Made by a program: the position numbers and the translations under genes. DNA of 64,000 nucleotides from Coprinellus micaceus (Eukaryota > Basidiomycota > Agaricomycetes > Agaricales > Psathyrellaceae): NCBI GenBank assembly GCA_951394405.1, contig OX596336.1:1612001-1676000 (forward strand), given 5' to 3'. The notes below the pieces were generated by a model. That model was not told the origin of the DNA. It made no database searches and worked only from the letters and a program-made list of their open reading frames with translations. Shown one piece after another: positions 33,886-45,000 of this stretch (position 1 is the stretch's first letter; the number at the start of each line of letters is the position of its first letter).

Positions 33886-34572
33886 TCATGCTGCAGGCGC
33901 AGGGGGGGCTGGCACTGGAACCGAGGTTTGTCAAACTCGGGGAAACCAGAAGGTTCGAGAAGATACGCACATGCTTGTGGCGGTTGCCCTTCGCTCATTA
34001 CCCGTCCCAATAGTACACCGACACCCTCGAACACACCGAGCAAGATACCGCAAGCAACAGCCGAACCGAGTGCAGCTTTGGGTCCGCCTGTAAAGCCACG
34101 TCAGAAATGGGAGGGTTGAGGAGTGGTGACGACACGTACTTCGCAGCGCTAAGCAGCCACCAGTCATGAAACCAGATGTAATGGCGTTCCATGCGTCCTC
34201 CTTCTGTCTGTAGCCCTTCACCGCACAGTCGAAGGTCGAGAACATTCCTCCCCAGATACCAAAGTTGCCGCCTGTTACTGGAGCCCGCGCCTTTATTGAT
34301 GAGATGGCACCAGGAAAGCGTTCACCCTGCGTCACAGGTCAGTATGCGCGGGGTTCTCAACCCGAGGACTCGGGGGACGTACTCTTGGTGAATTTCGTGC
34401 GCCCTTGATACCATACCAGATACCACCACCGACAGCTCCCATGGCGAATGCACCGCCGAAATCGTTGAGAATGACCCATGGGCTGTGACATGTGCGGTGA
34501 GGAAGGGTCCAGCATTGACAATTGGGATATCTGTATTCACCAGGGATCGCGGGTGTGGTCAGCGGAGGCCAT
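33886..34572 (-). CDS. TIM17: Mitochondrial import inner membrane translocase subunit Tim17
   Basis: Core channel subunit of the TIM23 complex that imports presequence-bearing proteins. Five exons (34572-34541, 34482-34383, 34326-34140, 34087-33971, 33914-33886) encode 154 residues, the normal length. Landmarks are [76 protein letters not shown] and [14 protein letters not shown], which are the four Gly-rich membrane spans of Tim17. The first exon is only 32 nt ([10 protein letters not shown] plus two bases), and the last gives LPAPPAPAA. It shares a 245-bp divergent promoter with the CDCA7-like gene. Confidence 0.96.
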
Positions 34573-34817
34573 ATCGTGCAATTAGGCGCCGGGGAGGTCG
34601 AAGGTAGAGAAAGGGGTATGGGGAGGATGAGCGGTGGAATAAAGCCGACCCTTGAAACTTTTCGCGCTATGGTGCTAGCACGTGTTCCCTGGCACGTGAT
34701 GCTAAACGCGCATATATGCTCCAATATTTCAAATTCAATTCGCTTTTGTTGATTCACTCACGCGTCTCTTGTTCGTTGACCACCACCATCTCCTCGCCGT
34801 CGTCGCCGTCGTGTAGG
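34573..34817. promoter_or_regulatory. Divergent TIM17 / CDCA7-like promoter with two CACGTG boxes and one ACGCGT box
   Basis: Two CACGTG palindromes at 34679-34684 and 34693-34698 lie 14 bp apart (start to start), and an ACGCGT (MCB-type) element lies at 34760-34765, 53 bp before the CDCA7-like ATG. CACGTG pairs are bound by bHLH factors such as Cbf1. The pairing is seen directly; the function is inference. Confidence 0.4.
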
Positions 34818-37204
34818 ATGTCCGCGACGCCCAGGTCCGTCGTGAGCAGAAGACCCAGCACCGCCTACGTCGAGATTCCGCCGTCTCCCTTCGATCTCCA
34901 CCAGTATCAGTCTCTGTCTGCGAGACACGTGCCAGTATCGTCCAACAACGGAGGCGGCAAGCTCACCAAGGAAAATACGCCGTTGCGCGCTCCACGTATC
35001 CACATGTTGCAGTCTGCGTCCACCTCCACCTCCGCGTCGTCTTCGCTCAAGCGCAAGCTCTCGGACGATGACTCGTCCGTGACTTCATTGGAGAGTGAGC
35101 CGTCGAGCTCCAAGAAAGCCAAGTCAGCGCCAACTGGGACACCCCTCAAAGTCGCCCAGCTGAACACCTTGCCCCCCCAACCTGTTGCCAACGCCTGCGA
35201 GGAATTTCCTAATGGTTGGATATATTGTCATCAGTGTTGCAAGAAGCGCGACTTGGAAGGTATGTTTTGGATGGTTTGATGGAGGCGCACAGGCTGACGG
35301 GGGCATAGCGACCATACAATGCACGTCCCTGGAGTCTAAGCATATGACCAAGACAAATACTACGAAGCAATGGCGTTGCGTCGCGAAGTATTGCAAGCCA
35401 TGTTTGCAGAACCGGTATGAGGAGGAGTTGGAGACTTTGAAGCGCAACAGAAAGAGGGAGGTCGGACACGTCGACAACGCGGGCTATTACTTCACGTATG
35501 TCCTTATCTTCTCCCTCCAATCCCCACACTCATTGTCACCGTTCAGGTGCCCAAAATGTCGCGATATGTGTAACTGCCCGCGTTGCAGGAAGGCAAAGGG
35601 ACTTGACCCCGTTGGGTAGGTCTCTCGTGCGGTGTCGCGTGAACACATCGAACTCATTCATTGACAGCAATATGAAGTCGACCAAAACTCAATCCGCGAG
35701 TGCCAGCAAGAAGGTCCTCGCTCTCAAGGATAAGAAGACCAAGGACAAGCCAACGAAAACCCAGAGCGCTCCCCCACAGCCCAAGAAACGCGTGAAGAAG
35801 CCCAAGCCCAAGGTGCTCCCCGCTGTGAAGTGGACGCGTCTCGCTCCCGCCCTTTCTCAGGACGACGTTGAAGAGCGCATGCATATACGCGAGTTCGCTC
35901 TTCGCTTCAATTACCTTAGTGAAGCTGGCGTCCTTAAGCCCCAGCTAGAAGAGTTGGAGCAAATCAACGGCAAGTACGCTGGACACGAGGGCCAGGACCC
36001 GAGTGGATGGGTCAGCGACGTATGTGCGAAGGCAGTCGTCCTCATGTTGCTGGGGATTCTGGCGAAGGATCCAGCTTCGCAATGTGTTGAGGTATGACCA
36101 TTCTTCGCTTTCGCGAGACAATGACTGACGAAAGTGGGTTTAGGCCAGTGAGACAGCCATCAAAGAGCTCCGCAATGCTGGGTTTTCTCTTACCAAAGTA
36201 TGGACCACCCTCCGGGAATGGGAGGAATCTGTGGCCAGCATGACTCCCGAAGACGAGGAGCCATTCTCTATTGAAGAACCCCGGCCTCCTTCGGAGTTCT
36301 TCTTGGCCCAAGCACGGCGAAGCACTCGAACTATGGCTTCCGCTGCTGGTAGCAATTCAATTGCTATCTACAATTCCGCCCAGCTTATTCCTCCAATTCT
36401 ATCTCTTATCGGCTCGACGCTGGAGCTTCCAAGTTTGAGGGAAGCCATCGACGAGGGATCCAAGGAGGCGAGGGAGGTTACTCGTAAGTCTCGAGAGGCT
36501 AAACAGGTGGAGGCGGAACGGTGGGATGCGGTGAAGAAGGTGCAGGAACGTAGTAAGGATAAGGCTGCTGTAAGTATCCACCTTCTGTGGTTCTTCTCGT
36601 CCCAGCTAATGTTGTCGCTCAGTTCCAGGCCGCCAGGTGGTTACACAAGGATATTGTGGAGGCCCTGGACAGGTCGGCACAGGTTGCTCAATGCGAAAGC
36701 ATGGTTCGGTTCGCTCCCCTCGCCACCGACCCCGATGGCCATGTCTTCTATGCACTCGCCCCTGGCCACGGCGAGCGGGAGGCTGCTATCGAGTACACAG
36801 ACATCCTCTCCAACGGAGTTGGAAAGCAGAAGTTGAAGCACAAGGCACGCGCCTTGAAGCCCTCCGAACGGGAGGATGCGCACGACTGGTCATGGATGGT
36901 CCTTGTTTACGGGAAGAAGCCACCATCCGCTTACTGCCCCATCGGGGACGACGATAGCGACGAAGACATGGACGACGATAACGTGGAAGGATGGTGGTGC
37001 TTCCATGACCCGACGGATATCAAGGAGTTGGCGGAGTGGTTGGTGCTGGCATATGATCTGAACGGGGATGGTTGCGATGCGGACCCAGCGTTGAAGCACC
37101 TGGTAACTTCGTTGAAGGACTTTGGGGACCTTTTGGAGTGGAGGTCGAAGGAGGACAAGTACCAGTTGCCTCCTGCCGCCTCAAAGGGGAAGAATGGGAG
37201 GTAG
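34818..37204 (+). CDS. CDCA7-type protein with 4CXXC-R1 zinc finger
   Basis: Six exons (34818-35259, 35309-35495, 35547-35615, 35668-36091, 36144-36569, 36623-37204) encode 709 residues. After a disordered 130-residue N-terminus comes WIYCHQCCKKR, then CTSLE, CVAKYCKPCLQNRY, and CPKCRDMCNCPRCRKAKG: the four C-x2-C pairs of the zf-4CXXC_R1 domain of CDCA7 and JPO2. In animals and plants CDCA7 activates the nucleosome remodeller HELLS/LSH and supports DNA methylation. A basic linker (KDKKTKDKPTK) and then a helical C-terminal half follow; VEERMHIREFALRFNYLSEA may be a DDT/WHIM-like helix set. The last 200 residues include WWCFHDPTDIKELAEWL, resembling a WHIM module. Nuclear chromatin factor; the domain call is firm and the partners are inferred. 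Confidence 0.85.
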
Positions 37205-37390
37205 AGGTCGGACGTGTTTGGCATTGCGTTGATATCATTATGAATTCGTCTTTCACCTTCTCTCTTCTTTTGGTTGTGCATATAATTACCCAAACTCTGT
37301 ACCATTCCAGCACTGTAGATGCTTCCCTTACTACTTACTCTCCTCTTGGTGTCGATGTTCCGATTTGTATTGTACAGTTCCCTTACACCA

Positions 37391-38146
37391 CTAATGGCCA
37401 TTGTAATGTTTCTGGAACACCTCGAGCAGCTCATCCGCCGTTATTGGCCGGTCCATCGTCTTAGAGAGCTTTCTTGCCAAGAGGGTGCCCAAGATGTGCT
37501 TGCACTAGATGGTGCATCCATCAGCATATTGAAAAGTGAAAAAGGGAAACCACTGACCATTACATGCGATTTATCCCGAAGGACTTCGCGGTGAAATGAC
37601 GGGCATGAACAGTACCACGGAATTCGGCTTGGGAGGTCCATTTGGATGAAATGCGTCGCCGATGCCCCGAGAACTTCATAGTCAACCTTCCCCCATGGCG
37701 CAACGTATTTTATCACTGTTCTCTTCGTCAGACGGGCGCTTACTCTCTGTATATGCACACTCACCGTTGCCGCGATCGAGGAGGTCGAAGGCGGAGATGA
37801 CAACGTTACTAGGAAAGAACATGCTTATTCCCTCGAGAGCATCTTCGTTCACTACAAGAATTACGCGCTCGGTTAGTAGCCAGGCTCTGCACACATTGAA
37901 CTACTTACATTCCTCGTCGAGCTCGTCGATAACACCCAGTACAATCGACACCATCTCTTGAATATCAACCGGTCCCTCGACCTCATACTCCTGGTGCTCT
38001 CCCAGAGGCTCCAAAGAATCGGACAGGTATATCTCCTGTTCCTCGAACTCAGCCTCTTCCGAGTCCATCACCGGTCGACGATGGTCATGGTCCTGGTCAG
38101 AGATGCATCGTGGGCGCGCCTGGGCGCCAATCGCAATACTTGCCAT
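37391..38146 (-). CDS. SWIM-domain protein Sws1/ZSWIM7 (Shu complex)
   Basis: Four exons (38146-37909, 37851-37765, 37715-37564, 37504-37391) encode 196 residues. The SWIM motif is built across an intron: WYCSCPSF in exon 3 and CKHILGTLLARKL in exon 4, giving C-x-C-x(n)-C-x-H. Sws1 pairs with a Rad51 paralogue (Rlp1 or SWSAP1) and favours Rad51-dependent recombination. The N-terminus is acidic (DSEEAEFEEQEIYLSD) and includes a leucine-rich helix (IQEMVSIVLGVIDELDEE), as in other small Sws1 proteins. No Rad51-like partner lies in the window. Convergent with the CDCA7-like gene, with 186 bp between stops, and divergent from the taspase gene. Confidence 0.82.
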
Positions 38147-38421
38147 TCCCGGAACACGCCCGGATCATGCCCAGTGCGCCCCATGATCTTCCAAGGGTCG
38201 CTCCATCCTTCGGCCTCGACAGCCATCTATTGTTCGCCTCGACCTCGTTATAAAGGGCCCTCCGTTCTACATCGCAGTGTCCTCACCCCAAATTCCTTTT
38301 TGTCTTTTCGAGTTCTCGAATTCTGAAACCCCACTCTGATCAACCAACCCGAGACTTCCCCAATTTGCCCAAGATCCAGATACAGCCGTCGCGCTGAGCG
38401 TTCCCCGGAAGCAGCTTGAAG

Positions 38422-40302
38422 ATGGGGAGTCACGGAAATATGCATGTAGATACAACTGCGAGCCCGCAAGCATATATCGCGGTGCATGGGGGCGCTGGTG
38501 TGTATACCCAGGCGATCGAGAAGGAGGTTAGGCGGGTGCTACGAGAGTGAGTACGGGATTCAGGCAGCGGAAACCATTATTGAATGGGCCATGTTATTTA
38601 GGGCATGTGCTCGTGCCCAGGCTGCCGCCTCGCACAGTAGGGAGGGAGATATCTCTCCCTCGCTTTCTATGGTCGAGGCTGCGACCATTGTCCTCGAGGA
38701 CGATCCCGCTCTTAACGCAGGTGCGCATTCTTCCAGCTACCACTAATCTACATGCACTAATTGGTGGTAGGCTATGGCTCCAACCTTACGCTCGATGGAA
38801 CAGTGGAATGTGACGCTGCAATAATGTCCGGTAGAGACCAAGGCTTTGGAAGCGCCGGAGCAGTATCTGGTACGCGACTAGTACGAACACATCGGCATTC
38901 TGGGGTATTGACGCGACCCGTCAGACGTGAAGAACCCAGTTACGCTCGCCAGAGCGATACTTGAATATTCTAGCAACCACGACAAACTCGGCCGAGTCCC
39001 TCCCCTGTTCGTACCACGGCCCTTACGACTTACACAGCAAGTAACCTCTTCTTCACAGTACACTCGTATCCCAAGGCGCTTCCTCCTTCGCGAGACGTGT
39101 CTCCCAAGCTTCTCTCCTCTCCGGGCCTAGGTCGAGGCCGGTAGCCGAACTCGTACCCCCACCAACCCTAATTTCGCCTGGAGCCCAGTCGCAATTCGTG
39201 AAATGGAAAGGCAGACTTGACGACCCGAACTACGAAGCACCCCCTCTTTCCCTGTCAACGTACATCCCAGGCTCTCCGCCCATGTCCCCACTCAGGCCAC
39301 CTCGCAGCCCGAGCTCAAATGCGAGCGCGAGCTATCCATTCCCTTCACCGTCGCCCTCATCCCCGGCGGGTGCATCTCCTCCTCAGACGCCCCTATCGGT
39401 CAGCATGCCGTCGTTCTCCACGGCTCTGGACAACTTTACCGAACGCGGTCCCACTGACAATTCAACCGTACGAGATATCCAAGACACCGTTGGAGCTGTG
39501 GCATGGCATCCGGTAGACGGCGCTTCAGCTTCAGTGTCTAGCGGGGGCTTGCTGCTGAAACTCCCTGGAAGGGTTGGTGAGGCCGCGGTCTACGGCGCTG
39601 GGTGCTGGGCACAGCAAGAGGTAGATGATATCGAAGGCCCATCTGTCGCTTGCAGTGTGTCAGGGACCGGGGAATACATAATACGGTCGTCCCTCGCCCG
39701 ACTGGTTGGAGAGCGAGTGCTAGGGAGTATGTTGCCCGGCCCTTCGAACCCTGGAACACCCATGCCAGCTTCGTTCGAACACGACCAGGAGGAGGAAGAG
39801 GAAGAAGGGGCTGTCGAAGAAGGGGAAGGGGCCGACGATACACACGAAATCTTGCAAACAATCCTTGAAAATGACTTCTGGGGTACGTGAATTTCATTCT
39901 TGAAAACCAGAGGGCATATATCGATACAACGGATATCTTACACAGGGCAATTCCAGAAAGAGGGAGAGCCGAACCCAAGCGCGGGGGTCCTTCTCTTGAC
40001 GAGAGAGATAGGCGAAGAAGGCAAGGCATTAGGTCGGTTGTCCGTACCTCGAAAGACTCCACCGAGCTGATGGACCTCCCTCCAGTTCGGCTTTGGTGTG
40101 CATTCACTACGCCAACAATGGCAATCGCATATGCATCACCGAATCATCCGAGGGCCAAGGTATGTAACCCCAAGACGTGCATGAAAGGAGAGTAAACTGA
40201 TCATATAACGCACAGACCGTAATTTTGAGACACCCAGACGTGTGCAGTAGTCGCCACATTACGGAAAAACCACGCATCTTCATCACTGCGATTCCGCTGT
40301 GA
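38422..40302 (+). CDS. Taspase-1-like threonine aspartase (Ntn hydrolase, T2 family)
   Basis: Eight exons (38422-38546, 38602-38720, 38771-38869, 38925-39006, 39059-39882, 39946-40032, 40086-40159, 40216-40302) encode 498 residues. The asparaginase-type fold shows YIAVHGGAG, NAGYGSNLTLDGTVECDAA, GSAGAVSGDVKNPVTLAR and LGRVPPLTLVSQGA. Autocleavage is expected before Thr285 in QDTVGAVAWHP, creating the catalytic N-terminal threonine, and VSSGGLLLKLPGRVGEAAVY follows as in human taspase 1. Human taspase cuts MLL and TFIIA precursors after Asp, whereas its relatives are asparaginases. A Pro/Ser-rich insert of about 80 residues lies just before the cleavage site. The exon 4 donor (GTTCGT) was chosen because it alone keeps frame. 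Target proteins in this fungus are unknown. Confidence 0.87.
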
Positions 40303-40427
40303 AGGGTGAAGGTGAAGCGCAGCTTCCGTGATATCGAGAGGGGGGAGACCAGGGTACAGGGCTAAGGGTATGGTGTTAATCGGCGACTTACCGAGGGTCG
40401 GCGCCGGTCAAGTGGTGGTCCACACAT

Positions 40428-41829
40428 CTACGAAGAAGGGTTGAACGCTGACGTCGACCTCGCCATTGATGGTAAACCTCCGCCGTTCCGGGCGGCGAAA
40501 CCTGGAGGGGGTACGCCGGAGGTCGTTCTTGAACGGCTGATAGCGTCAGGGATGGGGGTCCCAGGTTGTGGGGTCGGAACTGGGGAGGGTCTGACTGAAG
40601 GGGCCATGGATGCCGATAGTTCTCTGAGCCTCATGTAGGTCTTGGCGGGGAATTTCGTCCTGCAGGTGCTACATACTGGTATGGGTTTGCAGAAGACTAG
40701 TGTGGTGATCAGCATATCAAGCCGATGATCGATCGTGAGAGAAAGGTTGTACACACTCGAAAGACAAACAGAGCACACAAATCCAACGTCTACGATGTTC
40801 TTGTGACAGAAGCAGGCTGCACGGAAGTCGATGCGGTCTTGCGTGGGCACGGCTAGAACCTTGCGCAGAGAGGGTGGGGGAAGAAAGGACATCTGGATAC
40901 AACCGATCAGCCACGTTGCTTGCCGCTTGTATTCTTATCGCAGCACACTCACCAACAAGTACTGAAGCAAAGCATCACGGCGCTCGAGGAGAAGATAGGA
41001 GCCACCAGTGAGATGTGCGGCTTGCTGGAGGAACACCGTCTCGGCGCCGTAAATTTGACAGGCATCGATGGTGACTTTCTGGGGGGCAGAGTTGGGGTGA
41101 ATCTGGGGGACGAACGGTGGGTATAACGTACGAGCTTTTGGGCAGAAAAGATGGCGTTCATGATGGGTATGTACGAGTTCGACTGGTCAGGCGACACTGA
41201 GAGGATAAGGATGCGGGGGTCGGTGACATCGGACGACGCCGTTTGGCCGTTGCGGGAAGGCTGCGCCGCGGTCGTCGTAGCTGATGGAGAAGAGAATGAA
41301 ACACGGTTGACATCTGCGCATTATTAGCCCCTCCTCGTGGACCAGAACGAGGGGTTGGATGGACATACGGCAGAGGGCCTTGGTGAGCGCGCCGACGAGG
41401 GCCGGACCTTGGGAGTCGAGGTCGGTGTGAGAGGCATCGAGTGCATCGAGCTCGGCAACTATTGACTGGACGAGGCAGGTGTCGAGGAGCTTGAAGGGCG
41501 GATACGAGTTGGCATCGACGGTGATGGGAGTTGCATGCTCCACAGCATCAGAAGAGGCGTACAGCATGACACTGGATCAAAGTTTTGGACGAAAGCAGAT
41601 ACCACAGAGAATCGCAAACATGCCTCTTGCCTGGAAAGGCGCCGAAGACGGCGAGCGAGTTCTCGTGCTGGGAGGCCATATGAGCGTTGAGGAAGACGAT
41701 GAGCTGGGAGAGGAATGAAGGAAGAGAAAGAACACAAGGGGGCGAGCTCATCGCGTCGGACAGCGACGAGAGGTGCCATTGCGACGGGGAGAGGTCGAGG
41801 ACGACGGACAAGTGGTGGGAGGAAGACAT
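40428..41829 (-). CDS. TFB4: TFIIH core subunit Tfb4/p34 (GTF2H3)
   Basis: Structural subunit of TFIIH, used in transcription initiation and nucleotide excision repair; it binds Ssl1/p44. Six exons (41829-41624, 41571-41369, 41313-41132, 41078-40953, 40892-40757, 40696-40428) encode 373 residues. The von Willebrand A-like half reads LSVVLDLSPSQW, then ENSLAVFGAFPGKSVMLYAS and RILILSVSPDQSNSYIPIMN, followed by TIDACQIYGAETVFLQQAAH and LTGGSYL. The C-terminal C4 zinc finger is CFCHKN, VGFVCSVCLSIFC, then VCSTCR. The tail is Ser/Pro-rich. Intron 1 (41572-41623) starts with GC instead of GT; only this splice restores GKSVMLY. Divergent from CHD1 with 195 bp between the starts. Confidence 0.94.
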
Positions 41830-42024
41830 GAAAGTCGAGATTCAAGCGGAGCAAGCCGCAGAAATTAAAATTTCTCAGCATCGGAGTCACGAGCGCCGGC
41901 GACGAAGGACCTTCCGGCGTTGGCCGTGACGATGGGGTAGCGACGAGCCCGTGTGAATTCTGCCCGTTGGCGATGGCTGGCGCCCACGTCCCTCATCATC
42001 GTCTTCCTTTCCCAGCACACCACC

Positions 42025-45000
42025 ATGTCCTCCACCGAGGACACCACCCCCAACCACAAGAATCCCTACGACTCCGACGACGACATGCAGGTCGACTCCC
42101 ACGACGAGTATGCCCGTGCGCCCGACGTCGACGCCGACGGCGAGTCCGTTGACGACGAGACCTATTCCCCCGCCGGCCCCTCCTCAGCACACCCTGGGCC
42201 CCGCTCGTCGCGTGCACATTCGGTGCGTTCTGTATGCGTTTGGAGGGGCGACTATATGCATCTAACATTGCTTATCTTGGCCAGGATGACGACGATTCGG
42301 TGAGCCCCGCCCTTGCTCCTCCTTTGTCCCGCCGCTCACAGATGCCCCAGGGCTACGACGATCGCGACGACGACGACAACAACGAGGAAGACGACGACGA
42401 CGGCACCTATGCAGACGAGGAGTATGGCGTCCCAAAGAAGAAGCCCCTGAAGAAGAAGAAACGCGTTCCCCCCGCCACAGTCGTCCGACCCAAAGGTATT
42501 CCCCTTGTTCCCCCGTAGCCGCCTCGCGCTCACCCACCCCGCAGCAGCATCCCGCCACCAATCCGACTCCGATTCCGACTCTGAATACGGCTCCCGCTCC
42601 CACAAGAAGAAGAAAAAGGCACGCGCCTCGACCGAAGACATTCGCGTTTCCAGCCGCGGAGGCAAGATCCCCAACTACATCGACGACGTCGAAGGATTCG
42701 AGAAGTTCGACGAAGAAGAAGCCGCAGCACAAACCTACTACGTCGATCCCAACGTGCAGGTATATGAGGAGGACGAAATCGAGGCGGTTCTGGGGCACTG
42801 TCGAGATGAAGGCAGGGAAGAGGATTCCGAGGATCTGTGGTTCGAGAATGTCGTACGTGCTAAAGACTGGCTTTCACCAGGACGAGACTTATATACCCCT
42901 GTGACCAGCGATTCCACATTAAATGGAAGGGCTTTTCCCACCTTCATAACACGGACGAAACCTACGAATTCCTCAAGCGATTCAGGGGCCTCAAGCGCGT
43001 GGACAATTACATCAAGGCATACAAGTCGTGGAAGTCGCGCGTGGACTCCCCCGGCCTGACACGGGAAGAAGTCGAAGCTCTCCTCCTCGACAAGGAGCGA
43101 GAGAAGGAGGACCTCGAGCTGTTCCGCAATGTCGAACGGATTGTGGCCCACCGCGAAACGGACACCGACACGGAGTACTTTATCAAGTGGTGCGGGCTGA
43201 ACTACGATAGCTGCACATGGGAGTCGCAGGCCAACATCAACCCAATCGCCAAGGAGCTAATCAAGGAATATCGCGAACGGGAAGCCCAAGCCCTCTTCCC
43301 ATACAAGAGTGCCAACCACCCCCGGACGAACCGACCCGAGTACAGCAAGATCACTGCGGATCCGCCATACATTCATGCGACCGGCGGGCAGCTCAAAGAC
43401 TTCCAGTTGACCGGACTCAACTGGCTCGCCTACATCTGGCACAAGGGCGAGAATGGTATTTTGGCCGACGAGATGGGTCTTGGAAAGGTACGCTCCCCGA
43501 TCACCTTTTCGCTTCACTTCCATCTAATGGGCCCTAGACCGTCCAAACCGTTAGCTTCCTGTCCTACCTCTTCCACGAAATGAACCAGTATGGCCCTTTC
43601 CTCGTTATCGTCCCCCTGTCAACAATCACGGCCTGGCAAAGTCAGTTCCAAACGTGGGCCCCAGACATGAATGTGGTCACCTACATTGGTACTGCCACGT
43701 CCCGAGAGGTCATTCGGTCATATGAGTTTGGACCCACCAACAAGAAGCTCAAGCTGAATGTGCTGTTGACGACGTATGAGTTGGTGCTGAGGGATGCCAA
43801 GGAGCTCTGCGACATCAAGTGGCAAGCATTGGCTGTTGACGAGGTACGCTTCGAGTTGATACCCGGCATGACCACGTTCTGAAGCGACCCTTAATTTAGG
43901 CTCACCGCCTCAAGAACTCCGAAAGTCAGCTCTATGAAGCCCTGAAGACGTTTTCTGCCGCGTCGAAGCTACTCATTACGGGAACCCCGCTTCAGAACAA
44001 TGTGAAGGGTGAGGCCCATTTCCTTTCGGTTCCGTGCTAGAGCTAATTCTCCGTCACAGAACTGCTATCCCTCATGCACTTCCTCATGCCGGATAGATGT
44101 AGGTTCTTTTCTCTAACCTAAAGCACACTACTTACACCTCTCATTCAGTCGACTTGGCAAACGAATTTGACTTGACTGATGTCGATCATGAGTCGAAGAT
44201 TAAGGAACTTCACGCGCAACTCGAGGCGTTGATGCTAAGGCGGTTGAAGAAGGATGTGCTGACCTCGCTCCCGACAAAGAGCGAGCGAATTCTCCGCGTG
44301 GAAATGAGTGCCCTTCAAACCCATTTCTACAAGAACATCCTCACCAAGAACTTCGCGGGCCTTGTTAAGAGTGCCAATGGCAACAACAACATTAGCTTGT
44401 TGAACATTGGTACGTTCCATCCCTTCTGAGTGATAGATAGCTGCATCTGACGTTGTTCTCTTAGCCATGGAGTTGAAGAAGGCAGCCAACCACCCGTACC
44501 TGTTCGACGGTGCGGAGCCTCACTCAGACAACACCGAAGAGACCCTCAAAGGTCTCGTCATGAGCAGTGGGAAGATGGTCTTGCTCGACAAGTTGTTGGC
44601 CCGGCTCAAGCAAGACGGGCATCGTGTTCTCATCTTCAGTCAGATGGTTCGCATGCTCGACATCCTAAGCGACTACATGGGTCTGCGAGGCTATCAACAT
44701 CAACGACTCGATGGCATGGTGTCTTCCGACCAGCGCAAGAAGTCTATCGCCCACTTCAACGCGGAGAATTCTCCCGACTTTGCCTTCCTGTTGTCCACTC
44801 GTGCCGGTGGGCTTGGTATCAACCTGGAGACGGCCGACACCGTTATCATCTTTGATGTGCGCCCTCTCTTATGTTTTCCCGTTTCATCAGGACTGATATC
44901 ATGCCGTGCGTTTAGAGCGACTGGAACCCTCAGAATGACCTGCAAGCAATGGCTCGGGCTCACCGAATTGGGCAGAAGTCTCACGTTAGTGTGTACCGCT

